DNA of 53,703 bases from an uncultured Flavobacteriaceae bacterium (lineage in GTDB: Bacteria > Bacteroidota > Bacteroidia > Flavobacteriales > Flavobacteriaceae): positions 1 to 53,703 of the forward strand of contig CALIIC010000195.1 in the NCBI GenBank assembly GCA_938020445.1, read 5' to 3'. The position numbers and the translations under genes were made by a program. The notes beneath the pieces are model-generated. The model searched no databases. It saw only the letters and a list, made by a program, of their open reading frames with translations, and was not told the DNA's origin. Of the stretch, positions 8,758-16,699 are shown piece after piece. How positions within the stretch are numbered: the first letter of the stretch is position 1; every line of letters begins with the position of its first letter.

Positions 8758-9279
8758 ACTGTATTAGTATATAGAGAACTCTAGGAATTATAAGATTATT
8801 ATTTAGTCATTTCTTCCTGTTCGTTAATCTTTTTAGAAGTTGTCACGTATGAACATTACTTAATGATTGTAATACCGCTCAGCCCATTCCCTTACATTTC
8901 GTGAAAAGCTACATTTCTGGAAAAGAGCGTCATTACAAAAGTCTTGGGCACAACCCCGAATTTTAACTTTCCATCCCGTTAACCCTGCCCAATGCTCTGG
9001 AGATGAACACTACATTCCTAGTTCAAAATCGTGGTTAAGTCCACATATTAGAACTAGACCTAAATTCTAGTATATAAAATTGAGGCAAATTTTCAGAAAT
9101 CCCTTTATTTAAAGCATACACTAGACAAGAATCTTTCTTTCACTCCTTCAACTTTGTTTGCAGGTACAACATAGGTACAACAAACTCTCATTTTTAAGCG
9201 TAAATCATACTTCTGAGTCTAGTTCATAATGTGTAAATAATTGATAATCAATTAATTTAATATCAACTGGCTACAATTA
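8758..9279. other. Non-coding right part of the island
   Basis: About 520 bases contain no convincing reading frame on either strand. Apart from the 19-bp subterminal repeat at 9164-9182 I see no RNA gene or regulatory pattern. The stretch could hold decayed island sequence. Confidence 0.5.
9164..9182 (+). repeat. Right subterminal island repeat (possible recombinase arm site)
   Basis: This is an exact copy of the sequence at 4731-4749, in direct orientation and about 98 bases before the tRNA remnant. See the left copy for structure. Confidence 0.7.
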
Positions 9280-9331
9280 CTAGACTTAGGATCTAGTGCC
9301 GCAAGGTGTGAGAGTTCGAGTCTCTCCGCCT
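9280..9331 (+). repeat. 3' half of tRNA-Leu duplicated at the island end (att site)
   Basis: These 52 bases align without gaps to tRNA positions 4614-4665. The only differences are C4615 to T9281 and G4629 to A9295. These two bases pair with each other in the anticodon stem, so the stem (CTAGA/TCTAG) is still complementary. The 5' half (acceptor and D arm) is absent and the sequence cannot make a tRNA. This is the att duplication expected after integration into a tRNA gene. Confidence 0.85.
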
Positions 9332-9590
9332 TTAGGACAAGAAAGCTTCTCAGCAATGAGGGGCTTTTTTTTATGCCGGTTATCGGTGGGTTTGTAAGAT
9401 AGAAAGGAGAGGCGAGAAGTTTATCCCGAGCGAAGCCTCGGGGAGTCTCTCCGCCTGTAGGACAAGAAAGCTTCTCAGCAATGAGGTTTTTTTTTATGCC
9501 CGTTATCGGTGGGTTTGTAAGATAGAAAGGAGAGGCGAGAAGTTTATGCCGAGCGAAGCCTCGGGGAGTCTCTCCGCCTGGAGGACAAGG
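9318..9590 (+). repeat. Tandem array of tRNA-3'-end plus terminator units
   Basis: Units begin with GAGTCTCTCCGCCT at 9318, 9443 and 9566 (periods 125 and 123 bases); the third copy is cut after about 25 bases. Each full unit holds the tRNA 3' end, GGACAAGAAAGC, a hairpin-plus-T-run terminator (TTCTCA-GCAA-TGAGG then T8-9), and a second hairpin with arms CCGAG/CTCGG. The copies differ by a few substitutions and a 2-base indel. This looks like the ancestral downstream region of a tRNA-Leu gene that was duplicated, perhaps by repeated recombination. Confidence 0.85.
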
Positions 9591-10444
9591 GAAACCTCGA
9601 CCGAAGCGTCAGGGTTTTTTGTTTCCGGGGAATACATTTTACAATTTTTACTGCTTTTTTTAAAGCAACCCCTATTTTGGATTAATGTATGCTCAATTAA
9701 ATGGAGTGTATTGGGCATTATATTTTTAGTAAAAGAAAAACTCATTGATTACAATGAGCTTAAAAGTTCTTTTCAAGGGGCAGATTAACCACAGCTGTCG
9801 GGTTAAGGAATGGCTGGTGCTGATAAAAAGCTTAAATGACGTAATTATAACCCTGTCCAGTATTCAATTTAAAAGTTGGCTATCAAGGTTGCTGGTTCCA
9901 TATCGTTATCTGTAATATCACTTTTTCGAATAAATGAGATTTCTGTTTTCTCAATGTATATTTGAAAATTCACGTTCAACCTCAAGGCTTTTTCAATTTT
10001 TCCTGGAGAGACCTTGAAAGAGCTAAATCTTTTTTAAACCTTCCTTAAAGAATTAAGAAATTTCGATTTATAGAGGCATTCATTAAATGAAACCAAACGC
10101 TTTTCCAATGTTGATTTAGCGGCTAGTATCGAAAGGGTTTACGAGGATGTGAGGTCAATATTCGCATAAAATACCCGCGCTTTAAACTCTTGTAATACTC
10201 TGATTAAACGATTACGGACTAATACTATAACTGTTTACTTAACTTATTTATTTCGTTTTCCTCTTAGCCTAGTTTGTCGGTATTGAGTATTGTTATTTCG
10301 AAAACAGGAACAGGCTCGAAGCATGTTTGAAAGAGTAACTTGTATTTCCTGAAAAGAAAGTTTAAGAATTTAGCTAATAGCTTTTGTTTTGGAAGGAAGA
10401 GTCAGCATTCCTACTGCCCCTTCTTTTGTTATACGAAGACTCTG
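9591..10444. other. Degenerate intergenic region
   Basis: About 850 bases without an intact gene. The only coding-like piece is a 31-codon open frame at 10074-10169 that ends RVYEDVRSIFA before TAA and resembles a fragment at 13739-13786. Two overlapping 80-codon frames near 9503-9788 run across the tandem repeats and look accidental. Confidence 0.5.
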
Positions 10445-11347
10445 TCACAAAACCTTTTTCTTGAATTCACTAGGCGAGAGACCCGTTTTTTCCTTGAAAA
10501 AGGTACTAAAGTGTTGAGGATAACTAAAGCCTAACTGATACGCTATTTCCGATATACGATATTCTCCCTTGGAGATTAACTGTTTAGCTTCTTCAATAAT
10601 ATGGTTGTGAATGTGGCCTTGTGTACTTAACCCTGTTAGGGTGCGCAACATATCACTTAGGTAGTTTGGCGAGATGTTCATCATTTGGGCAAGAGATACG
10701 ACAGTAGGTGTACTCTCAGAATCGCCGTCCTTAAAAGAACCTCTTAGTACTTTTTTAAATCTATCCACAAAATGACTGTCATAGTCGTTACGTGTAATAA
10801 ATTGCCTTTTGTAATATCTTTCGGCATATAGAAACAGGACATTAAGTATTCCACTTAGCAGTAATGAGCTGGTCTTGTCTATTGGAGCCTTGTATTCTTT
10901 GTTTAACCTCTCTAAAAGTTCTGAAATTTCGGTTTCCTCTCTTTCCGATAAATGCAACGACTCGTTTACCTCGTAATCGAAAAAGCGAAACTTTTCCAGT
11001 TCCATATTTTGATTGCTAATATTAAATAGTTCCTTATGGAAAAATAGATACCATCCGCTTGCATTTTCTGCCAGTAAATTATCAAAACTTAACACTTGAT
11101 GCGGTGCGGTAAAAGATAGAACGCCCTTGGTGAAATCATACTGCCGTCTGCCATATTTCATATACCCTTGAAGGTTTTTTTTGAAGCCGATAGCATAAAA
11201 ACCATAGGAAAACTGTTGTGGTATGTAGTTGATTTTTTCTAACACGTTTTCAACGCGTTCCATAGCAAATAGTGGCTTTTCCAGCATTGAAAAACCCATA
11301 TGCTCGTAAAGAGATGCAATTGTGCCGAGATGCGTAATCTTAGACAT
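10445..11347 (-). CDS. AraC family transcriptional regulator
   Basis: This 300-residue soluble regulator has an N-terminal cupin-like sensing domain (about residues 20-170) and a C-terminal AraC HTH pair (about residues 200-298). The latter includes MMNISPNYLSDMLRTLTG and ISEIAYQLGFSYPQHFSTFF, and the protein ends with SPSEFKKK. It starts 10 bases after the stop of the upstream barrel-like gene on the same strand, so the two are probably co-transcribed. The ligand is unknown. Confidence 0.92.
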   Translation of the reverse strand: MSKITHLGTIASLYEHMGFSMLEKPLFAMERVENVLEKINYIPQQFSYGFYAIGFKKNLQGYMKYGRRQYDFTKGVLSFTAPHQVLSFDNLLAENASGWYLFFHKELFNISNQNMELEKFRFFDYEVNESLHLSEREETEISELLERLNKEYKAPIDKTSSLLLSGILNVLFLYAERYYKRQFITRNDYDSHFVDRFKKVLRGSFKDGDSESTPTVVSLAQMMNISPNYLSDMLRTLTGLSTQGHIHNHIIEEAKQLISKGEYRISEIAYQLGFSYPQHFSTFFKEKTGLSPSEFKKKVL

Positions 11348-11357
11348 TTTTTAATTT

Positions 11358-11942
11358 TTAGAATCGAAACCCTATACCTATACTTGGAATGGGAATAAAG
11401 CTGTTTATTGCTATGGGTGAACCGTCAATAACTGCCTCATTTTGGTCCAGGGGTAGTATGCCGATAGCCTCACCAAGAATATAAAAGTTATCTTTTTTAA
11501 ATGGATACCATAAATATCCTATCCTTGGACTAAGATACCAAAAATCATAACCCTCGACTTCGGAGCCTGTGTCTTGATTCTGCAGTGTCCACGTTTCATA
11601 ACCCAGAGGAAGACTTACGACCCAACCTTCGTTATCTTTTGAAAGAAAGTAACGCACCGAAATATTGAAACCAATATCCTGTTTTGCTTCCAGATTTATT
11701 GCGTTGTCGTCAAAATCGAAAGCCAAATCATTGAAACTATCTGAAATAGTGGAGGCAAAAATATTTCCGCCGATTTGAAAGCGTTCGCTAATGGAATAAT
11801 GCGCTACAACGGAATAGCCTTCACTAAAAAATTGAAGAGGTTCTAATTCTAAAAATAAACTGCCTTTTTTACTTTTTTCATCTTGAGCAAATACAGTGAA
11901 ACAGAATAACAATGTGAGTACTGATAAGATAGGTGACCTCAT
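11358..11942 (-). CDS. Predicted outer-membrane beta-barrel protein
   Basis: Starting at MRSPILSVLTLLF (11942), the 194-residue product has a signal peptide ending at FAQ. It continues with alternating aromatic/polar strands (YSVVAHYSIS, RFQIGGNIFA, GFNISVRYFL) and ends in GIGFRF, with a terminal aromatic residue as in outer-membrane barrels. No specific family is recognised. It forms a likely operon with the AraC gene 10 bases downstream. Confidence 0.72.
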   Translation of the reverse strand: MRSPILSVLTLLFCFTVFAQDEKSKKGSLFLELEPLQFFSEGYSVVAHYSISERFQIGGNIFASTISDSFNDLAFDFDDNAINLEAKQDIGFNISVRYFLSKDNEGWVVSLPLGYETWTLQNQDTGSEVEGYDFWYLSPRIGYLWYPFKKDNFYILGEAIGILPLDQNEAVIDGSPIAINSFIPIPSIGIGFRF

Positions 11943-12136
11943 AATTTTTATTTTCAAAATTAGTTGGATATCGAAACGCATATTTACGAGTATCACAGAA
12001 AATAGTACGAAAATTACTGAACAGCAACTTTTACAAGCATCCTACTGTGGATATTTGGAGGATATTCAGGGATTTATGTAACTACGAGTGGTATAATAAT
12101 GGGAATTTTAGGGTCGAAACTTAAATTAAGATTAGT

Positions 12137-12577
12137 ATGAACTCATTTTCAAAGATTACCACTGTTCTTATTGCAATAACGCTACTAAGCTGGAATGTTC
12201 CCGAAAACATCTCTGACGCCAATCTTTTGGTAAGTAAAAGCACCGTGGAAAAGAAGCAAAAAAAAGTTTTGATGATATTTTATAACGGCTCTTACAATTT
12301 ACAGATTTCAGAAAATGATTCTATGGTAGAGTCTTTCACCGGTAATCTAAATTCAGATGATTTAAGCGCGCTTAAAAAACTAATAAAAAAGTCCAGGGTG
12401 ATACAACTTAAAGATAAGTACGATTGCGAAAATGGTATAAATAGGGATAGTTATACGATGTTGTTTATAGACGATCTAAACTATAAGAGAAATATGCTGA
12501 TAGGGAACAATTGTACATTGCCTAAAAGGCTACATGAAGTATCGCATTTTTTGGATTCTTTGATGGCGAAGGAGTAG
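12137..12577 (+). CDS. Exported protein of unknown function
   Basis: This 146-residue product begins with a plausible signal peptide (MNSFSKITTVLIAITLLSW). The remainder is a small alpha/beta fold with the hydrophobic strand VLMIFYNGSYNLQI and two cysteines (C101 in DCENG, C125 in NNCTL) that could pair. The layout resembles small DUF6438-type periplasmic domains, but that family's characteristic cysteine motif is missing, so I do not assign it. The 5' region contains no clear promoter. Confidence 0.6.
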   Translation: MNSFSKITTVLIAITLLSWNVPENISDANLLVSKSTVEKKQKKVLMIFYNGSYNLQISENDSMVESFTGNLNSDDLSALKKLIKKSRVIQLKDKYDCENGINRDSYTMLFIDDLNYKRNMLIGNNCTLPKRLHEVSHFLDSLMAKE

Positions 12578-12726
12578 TGCTGTAAAATTGTTTGCAAACT
12601 TAATACCCAAAGTACGTATGCTTTTTTCAGGGAAAACGAGTGTAATAAATTTACATTAAGAAAGATCATCAACAAAAATGGAAGATTTTAGAGGCATTGA
12701 AAACATGAGTAATCGTATATAAGGAC

Positions 12727-12969
12727 AAACCTAAAAGCCATGTTGCCGTTTTTTCATGAAAAAAGGAAAATACTACTACGCTTTTTTGTCTTCCCGCAAT
12801 GGGTACAAAGGCAAGCGACAATGCACTATTTGCTATCAAACTTTGTAGAATGGGATTCAACGTCATTACTGCCGATTGGAGGGGAGCAGGAAATTCTTTC
12901 ATAAGAGCATCAAGAACTACTGATTTTGGATACGAAGCACTTATTCGGGATATAGAAGAATTGATATGA
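12727..12969 (+). pseudogene. Decayed alpha/beta hydrolase fragment
   Basis: Read in one frame, 12727-12969 gives KPKSHVAVFS, an in-frame TGA at 12757-12759, then KKENTTTLFCLPAMGTKAS and GFNVITADWRGAGNS, ending EALIRDIEELI before TGA at 12967. The strand-turn patterns LPAMGxKxxxY/N and ADWRGxGxS are the N-terminal core of serylated alpha/beta hydrolases. The nucleophile GxSxG and the C-terminal half are absent. No intact start is found upstream. Confidence 0.7.
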
Positions 12970-13147
12970 TAATGCGCTTAATGGAATCTACAGCCCAACA
13001 AATTCAAGTTTTGACCATGAAAACGCGATGAAACTGCTAGCCAAACCAATTTCTGGGCAAAAAACCTGATTACATTATTGGTGTCATATTAAAAAGGATA
13101 AAGAAATACGAGCGCTAAAAAAACTGAGTACCCTTAAATTTAATAAA

Positions 13148-13552
13148 ATGAATAGATTGAATTTTTCTTCAAATAACGATTTGGCAAGTTTAGTATTGAG
13201 AATATCCGTAGGTAGTATGTTTTTACTTCACGGTGTAGGGAAACCTCTTGTTGTAGGTATGGCAGCGGTAATTTCTGGTTTTATTGCACAAGGCCTTCCA
13301 GTATGGACCGCTTACTGCTCTGTGGTGGTTGAAATAGTGGGTGGTATTATGTTATTGCTAGGTCTTTATTCGCGAGTGGCTTCATTACTGCTTATTCCGG
13401 TAAGTTTGGGTATTTTGGTATACCATTTACCCTTCGGTTGGGTATTCCATAATACAGGCGGTGGATGGGAATATCCTCAATTAATACTTATTTCGTTGAT
13501 AGTGATATTTTTGCTGGGCACTGGTAGCTACGGAATTAAAAAATCATTGTAA
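13148..13552 (+). CDS. DoxX family membrane protein
   Basis: This 134-residue four-helix membrane protein has the DoxX signatures VLRISVGSMFLLHGVGK near the N-terminus and VEIVGGIMLLLGLYSR in the middle. DoxX-like proteins are small quinol-oxidase-associated or redox-related membrane proteins, but the substrate is uncertain for most. It lies downstream of the hydrolase remnant and has no intact partner gene. Confidence 0.88.
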   Translation: MNRLNFSSNNDLASLVLRISVGSMFLLHGVGKPLVVGMAAVISGFIAQGLPVWTAYCSVVVEIVGGIMLLLGLYSRVASLLLIPVSLGILVYHLPFGWVFHNTGGGWEYPQLILISLIVIFLLGTGSYGIKKSL

Positions 13553-13983
13553 ACCAGATAGGAAACAGCACTGCTAAAATGATTGTCTTTTTTGAATAAG
13601 AAAATATTGAAGAAAAAGAGCCTTTGAAAAAGACTTAGATTTTCTGATAACCAAACACTTAGGTAGTGGTGTTTTAGGCTACCTATTTACGGAGCGTTAC
13701 CAAAGAATTTGGAGCAGTTTTCTTAGTCTGATTTGTAGCTGATTTTAAAAAGAGTTGATGAGGAGGCGAGGTCTATATTTAAATAAGTTACCAATATATT
13801 GCGATGTAAATGACATAGTCCTCCGTTCAATATCCTGACGGATGACGAATTTGATTAATTTTTTGATGCACACAACTTCATCAGTTCAAGAAAAAAGAGC
13901 AGCTGCTTCACCAAGGGCTGTTCGCAAGGAATCTAAAAAGTAGGAGGTACCATATTACAAAGCGCTATTTCAACAATGGGAAA
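13553..13983. other. Decayed region with coding-like fragments
   Basis: No intact gene is present. A short frame 13739-13786 ends KRVDEEARSIFK and stop, echoing the fragment at 10141-10169. From about 13829 the translation ILTDDEFD-stop-FFDAHNF, then (shifted one frame) KKEQLLHQGLFARNLK, resembles the N-terminus of Bacteroidota Crp/Fnr regulators. That fragment has at least one stop and one frameshift. Confidence 0.4.
13829..13975 (+). pseudogene. Possible remnant of a Crp/Fnr family regulator N-terminus
   Basis: LTDDEF, FFDAHN and KKEQLLHQG appear in the order seen at the start of Bacteroidota cyclic-nucleotide-binding regulators (L-T-x-E-E-F ... K-K-x-x-L-L-x-x-G). The fragment is interrupted by TAA (13856-13858) and a frame change near 13890. 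The similarity is from memory of the family pattern and is weak. Confidence 0.35.
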
Positions 13984-14478
13984 TTACAAAAAACCTTTCT
14001 CAAATCGTTCGTAATGACAGGTATACCCGTTCGGGTTGCGAACCAAATAATCTTGGTGCTCCGGTTCCGCGGGCCAAAATTGTGAAAAGGTTTCCAAAGT
14101 GGTTACGATTGGATTCCCCCACCTATTGGAAGCATCCACGATTTTGATCACTTCTTCCGCGATGCTCTTTTCTTCTTCGTTTTGATAAAATATTGCGGAA
14201 CGGTAGCTAGAACCCCTGTCATTCCCCTGTTGGTCAATAGTGGTGGGATTATGAATCCTGAAGAAATAATCCAAAATGTGTTTAAAAGAGGTTGCTTCAG
14301 CATCGTAGGTCAATTCAATGCCTTCCGCGTGACCCGGGTGGTTTGCATAGGTGGGCTGATCGTTGACGCCTCCTAAATATCCTACTTCCGTATCCAAAAT
14401 ACCGGGTTGTCTCCTAAAAAGATCTTCCATTCCCCAAAAGCAGCCCCCTGCGATAAATGCTTTTTTTATAACGCCCAT
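13984..14478 (-). CDS. msrA: Peptide-methionine (S)-S-oxide reductase MsrA
   Basis: This 164-residue enzyme reduces methionine-S-sulfoxide in proteins. The catalytic C13 lies in GGCFWGMED, and TEVGYLGG, HAEGIELTYD, DYFFRIHNPT and DRGSSYRSAIFY are all in place. There is no signal peptide and no fused MsrB domain, so it is the cytoplasmic single-domain form. The C-terminal part contains one further Cys in YTCHYERF that may act as resolving residue. It stands alone on the minus strand, between decayed DNA and an oppositely oriented regulator. Confidence 0.96.
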   Translation of the reverse strand: MGVIKKAFIAGGCFWGMEDLFRRQPGILDTEVGYLGGVNDQPTYANHPGHAEGIELTYDAEATSFKHILDYFFRIHNPTTIDQQGNDRGSSYRSAIFYQNEEEKSIAEEVIKIVDASNRWGNPIVTTLETFSQFWPAEPEHQDYLVRNPNGYTCHYERFEKGFL

Positions 14479-14707
14479 ATGCGATTTTTTTTATGAGTTT
14501 GATTTTTGTGCACTGCAAAGATACGACGGGAAAGGCGGTGTTGAACTGTACTTCCTTCCCGATGGATTGGAGATTGTTCCTGTGTCGTCCGTTGGTCTTA
14601 GGCCTACTGCCAAGCAACTGTTTATTTCAAAACCCCATTTGTCAAGTTGCGGAAAATATAGTATTTTTAAATGTTACTATAAGGTAACATATTAAAATTG
14701 ACACGCT

Positions 14708-15547
14708 ATGATCAGAGAAAGCGACCGCCTGGCGCAAACCAATAACTCGATTGATGAGAACAGCATTTGGAAGGCGCTGGCAGATGCCAATCGCAGAAAA
14801 ATTTTGGATATCATTCGTGAGTCTCCCATGACCACCGGGGAGATTGTCGAAGAATTCAGCGAAATAGGAAGGTGCGCAGTAATGAAACACCTAAAAGTTT
14901 TGGAAGGTGCTTCTTTGGTGCTGGCGAACAAAAATGGGCGGTTTAAAAAGAACCATATCAATGCGGTGCCCTTACAGGCTATTTACGAAAGGTGGGTAAA
15001 GAAATATGAGGCGCAATGGGCATCAAACCTATTGCAATTAAAAGAATTTGCGGAATATGAATCAAAAAGCAATCATTATATACACTCAATTATGAACGAT
15101 CAAGCAAACACGATTACCATTCAACTGGAAATTCCGATAGAAGCCAACATCAACCTTGTTTGGAAATGCCTTCTAGAAGAAGCAGGGGTTTGGTGGCGCA
15201 AAGATTTTTATACCAGTGCCAAGACCCAAAATTTTATAATAGAACCCTTTGTGGGCGGGAGAATGTACGAGGACTACGGTGACGGCAACGGACTGTTATG
15301 GGCAAATGTAATGGTGTTGGACGCCCCCAACAATGTGGAGTTGAAAGGCCATCTTTCGCCCAGTTTTGGAGGCCCCGCCATGACCTTTATGAAATTGGCG
15401 CTGGAAGAAAGGGAAGGGGGTACGACCTTGACCTTGACAGATACCACCTTTGGTAACGTATCGGAGAACAGCAAAGACCAATTAACTGCCGGTTGGAAAA
15501 TGCTCTATGAAGACACTTTTAAGAAATATGTAGAATCCAAAAAATAG
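14708..15547 (+). CDS. ArsR-type HTH fused to an SRPBCC/AHSA1 domain
   Basis: This 279-residue protein joins an N-terminal ArsR-like winged helix (about residues 18-100, with IWKALADANRRKILDII and CAVMKHLKVLEGASL) to a C-terminal START-like AHSA1/SRPBCC domain (about residues 132-277, with PFVGGRMYEDYG and GWKMLYEDTF). The two are usually adjacent separate genes in bacteria; here a linker around M129 connects them. A plausible reading is a one-component repressor whose hydrophobic-ligand pocket is the SRPBCC domain. There are no ArsR metal-binding cysteines (only C56). The start at 14708 was chosen because the HTH needs it. Confidence 0.88.
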   Translation: MIRESDRLAQTNNSIDENSIWKALADANRRKILDIIRESPMTTGEIVEEFSEIGRCAVMKHLKVLEGASLVLANKNGRFKKNHINAVPLQAIYERWVKKYEAQWASNLLQLKEFAEYESKSNHYIHSIMNDQANTITIQLEIPIEANINLVWKCLLEEAGVWWRKDFYTSAKTQNFIIEPFVGGRMYEDYGDGNGLLWANVMVLDAPNNVELKGHLSPSFGGPAMTFMKLALEEREGGTTLTLTDTTFGNVSENSKDQLTAGWKMLYEDTFKKYVESKK

Positions 15548-15760
15548 GATTCTCGGTGGCGCGATGGGCTTTTCCGGGTTTGAGACACCAATTTCTTGCA
15601 ACATGTGGTTCAATTGTTTTCAAAAACAACATTGGGCAGCTATCACGGTTCCCTCGCTTTTTATGCGTAGCTTTAGAAAAGCTGAGACCTACGATAAAAC
15701 GGCCTAAAAAGGCCACAGCACATTTGCAAAACGTTCCCTTTTATCCAATAAAAAGAAATC

Positions 15761-16261
15761 ATGGGAGAGAAATTAAATTTAGGCGTATACCGAAGGTTAG
15801 ATGAACGTTTTTTAGAATTGAGCGCCGCCGAAGACGCGAAAATGGCATTGGATCTTCATAACAAAAGAAAATTTGCATTAGAAGACGTTTTAGAGGATAA
15901 GGCGGTTCTGAGCGTTGCAGATTGGGGCGAAACAAAAGATGAAAATCCGCATGAGTTTGTTGAAATAGCGTTGGGAGTGGTTGGGACCACCGTTTTTAAG
16001 TATGCAATTGTTCCCGGATTAAAATTCGTTGGTGAAAAACTGGCTGAAAAGCTAGTGGATGAAACGATCGCTGAGTCGGTAAAGTGGCTTATTTCAAAAC
16101 TACGAACCAAACAAGAATCAAAAGAGATTTTAAACTTTCAACTAAAATTACCTGATGGCACACAGATTTCTGTAGACCCGCCAGATAGGAATGCTTCGAT
16201 TACGATTCAATTTAAAGCGGGTACCGTAGCATCTATACAGTATGATACTGCAAAAGAATAG
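15761..16261 (+). CDS. Protein of unknown function resembling effector-associated EACC1-type modules
   Basis: The 166-residue product has a charged helical N-terminus (residues 1-60) and a hydrophobic helix region (about 66-90, IALGVVGTTVFKYAIVPGL). A lysine-rich amphipathic segment follows, and the end is a short beta module (NFQLKLPDGTQISVDPP, then ITIQFKAGTVASIQYD). The order hydrophobic helix, basic stretch, strand-PDG-strand is reminiscent of effector-associated constant component domains. I cannot confirm family membership and no effector gene is adjacent. A 210-base non-coding stretch precedes it. Confidence 0.55.
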   Translation: MGEKLNLGVYRRLDERFLELSAAEDAKMALDLHNKRKFALEDVLEDKAVLSVADWGETKDENPHEFVEIALGVVGTTVFKYAIVPGLKFVGEKLAEKLVDETIAESVKWLISKLRTKQESKEILNFQLKLPDGTQISVDPPDRNASITIQFKAGTVASIQYDTAKE

Positions 16262-16699
16262 GCGTTTTTTTAACGCATTGAAGCGATCAAATACCCATAC
16301 CCTTACGGTATTTCTTTCCATGATTTTAACGGAAAACCACAATTAAAAACTTCAGATTTTTCTGGACTTTACGAAACCTCTTTTTCTTCCCTACTGCCTT
16401 TGACCGTTCTTATAAAATCATATAGCGCCATGGTATATAGGGTGATATAGTGAATACCTAATATTCATTTGTTATCTGCAACCCTAAAAAAACATTGCCG
16501 ACGCTTCGTAAAATTAATAGAGGTGTCTTCCAATGCATTATACAAAGCACACCACCACATGTAGTTTTATCCAACCTCCTTTGGTGAACAACTGTCAAAT
16601 GAGCTTATTTTCAGACATCTAAAAAATAATTCGAATAATCCCGACCGTTTTGGTTTGCTCAAAAGTCTAAAGAGTATAAACCATTAAATAAAAAGGATT
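16262..16699. other. Non-coding region before the SDR cluster
   Basis: About 440 bases with no plausible gene on either strand, no strong hairpin with a T run, and no clear -33/-7 pair. The promoter of the downstream cluster probably lies in the last 100 bases but I could not place it. Confidence 0.4.

Larger units (their letters stand above)
4669..9331. mobile_element. tRNA-Leu-associated genomic island lacking an integrase
   Basis: The segment is bounded on the left by intact tRNA-Leu and on the right by a 52-nt copy of the tRNA 3' half with two differences. Just inside each end lies the same 19-bp sequence (4731-4749 and 9164-9182). The interior is visibly more AT-rich than the flanks and holds a membrane AraC regulator, a leucine-rich-repeat protein and a secreted serine hydrolase. 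No tyrosine recombinase gene is present, so the island is either decayed or was moved by a recombinase encoded elsewhere. Boundaries are inferred from the repeats only. Confidence 0.65.

Noticed and set aside
9281..9331. Second functional tRNA-Leu
   Set aside because: The acceptor 5' strand and D arm are missing, so no cloverleaf can form.
9318..9590. Possible CRISPR array
   Set aside because: Units are 123-125 bp and nearly identical throughout, with no short repeat/variable spacer pattern and no cas genes.
9503..9788. Two overlapping 80-codon open frames, one on each strand, across the tandem repeats
   Set aside because: They read through repeat units and terminator T runs, have repeat-derived composition and no start signal or recognisable domain.
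10340..10534. 64-codon plus-strand frame rich in Phe, Cys and Arg
   Set aside because: It overlaps the 3' end of the AraC gene and has shadow-like composition.
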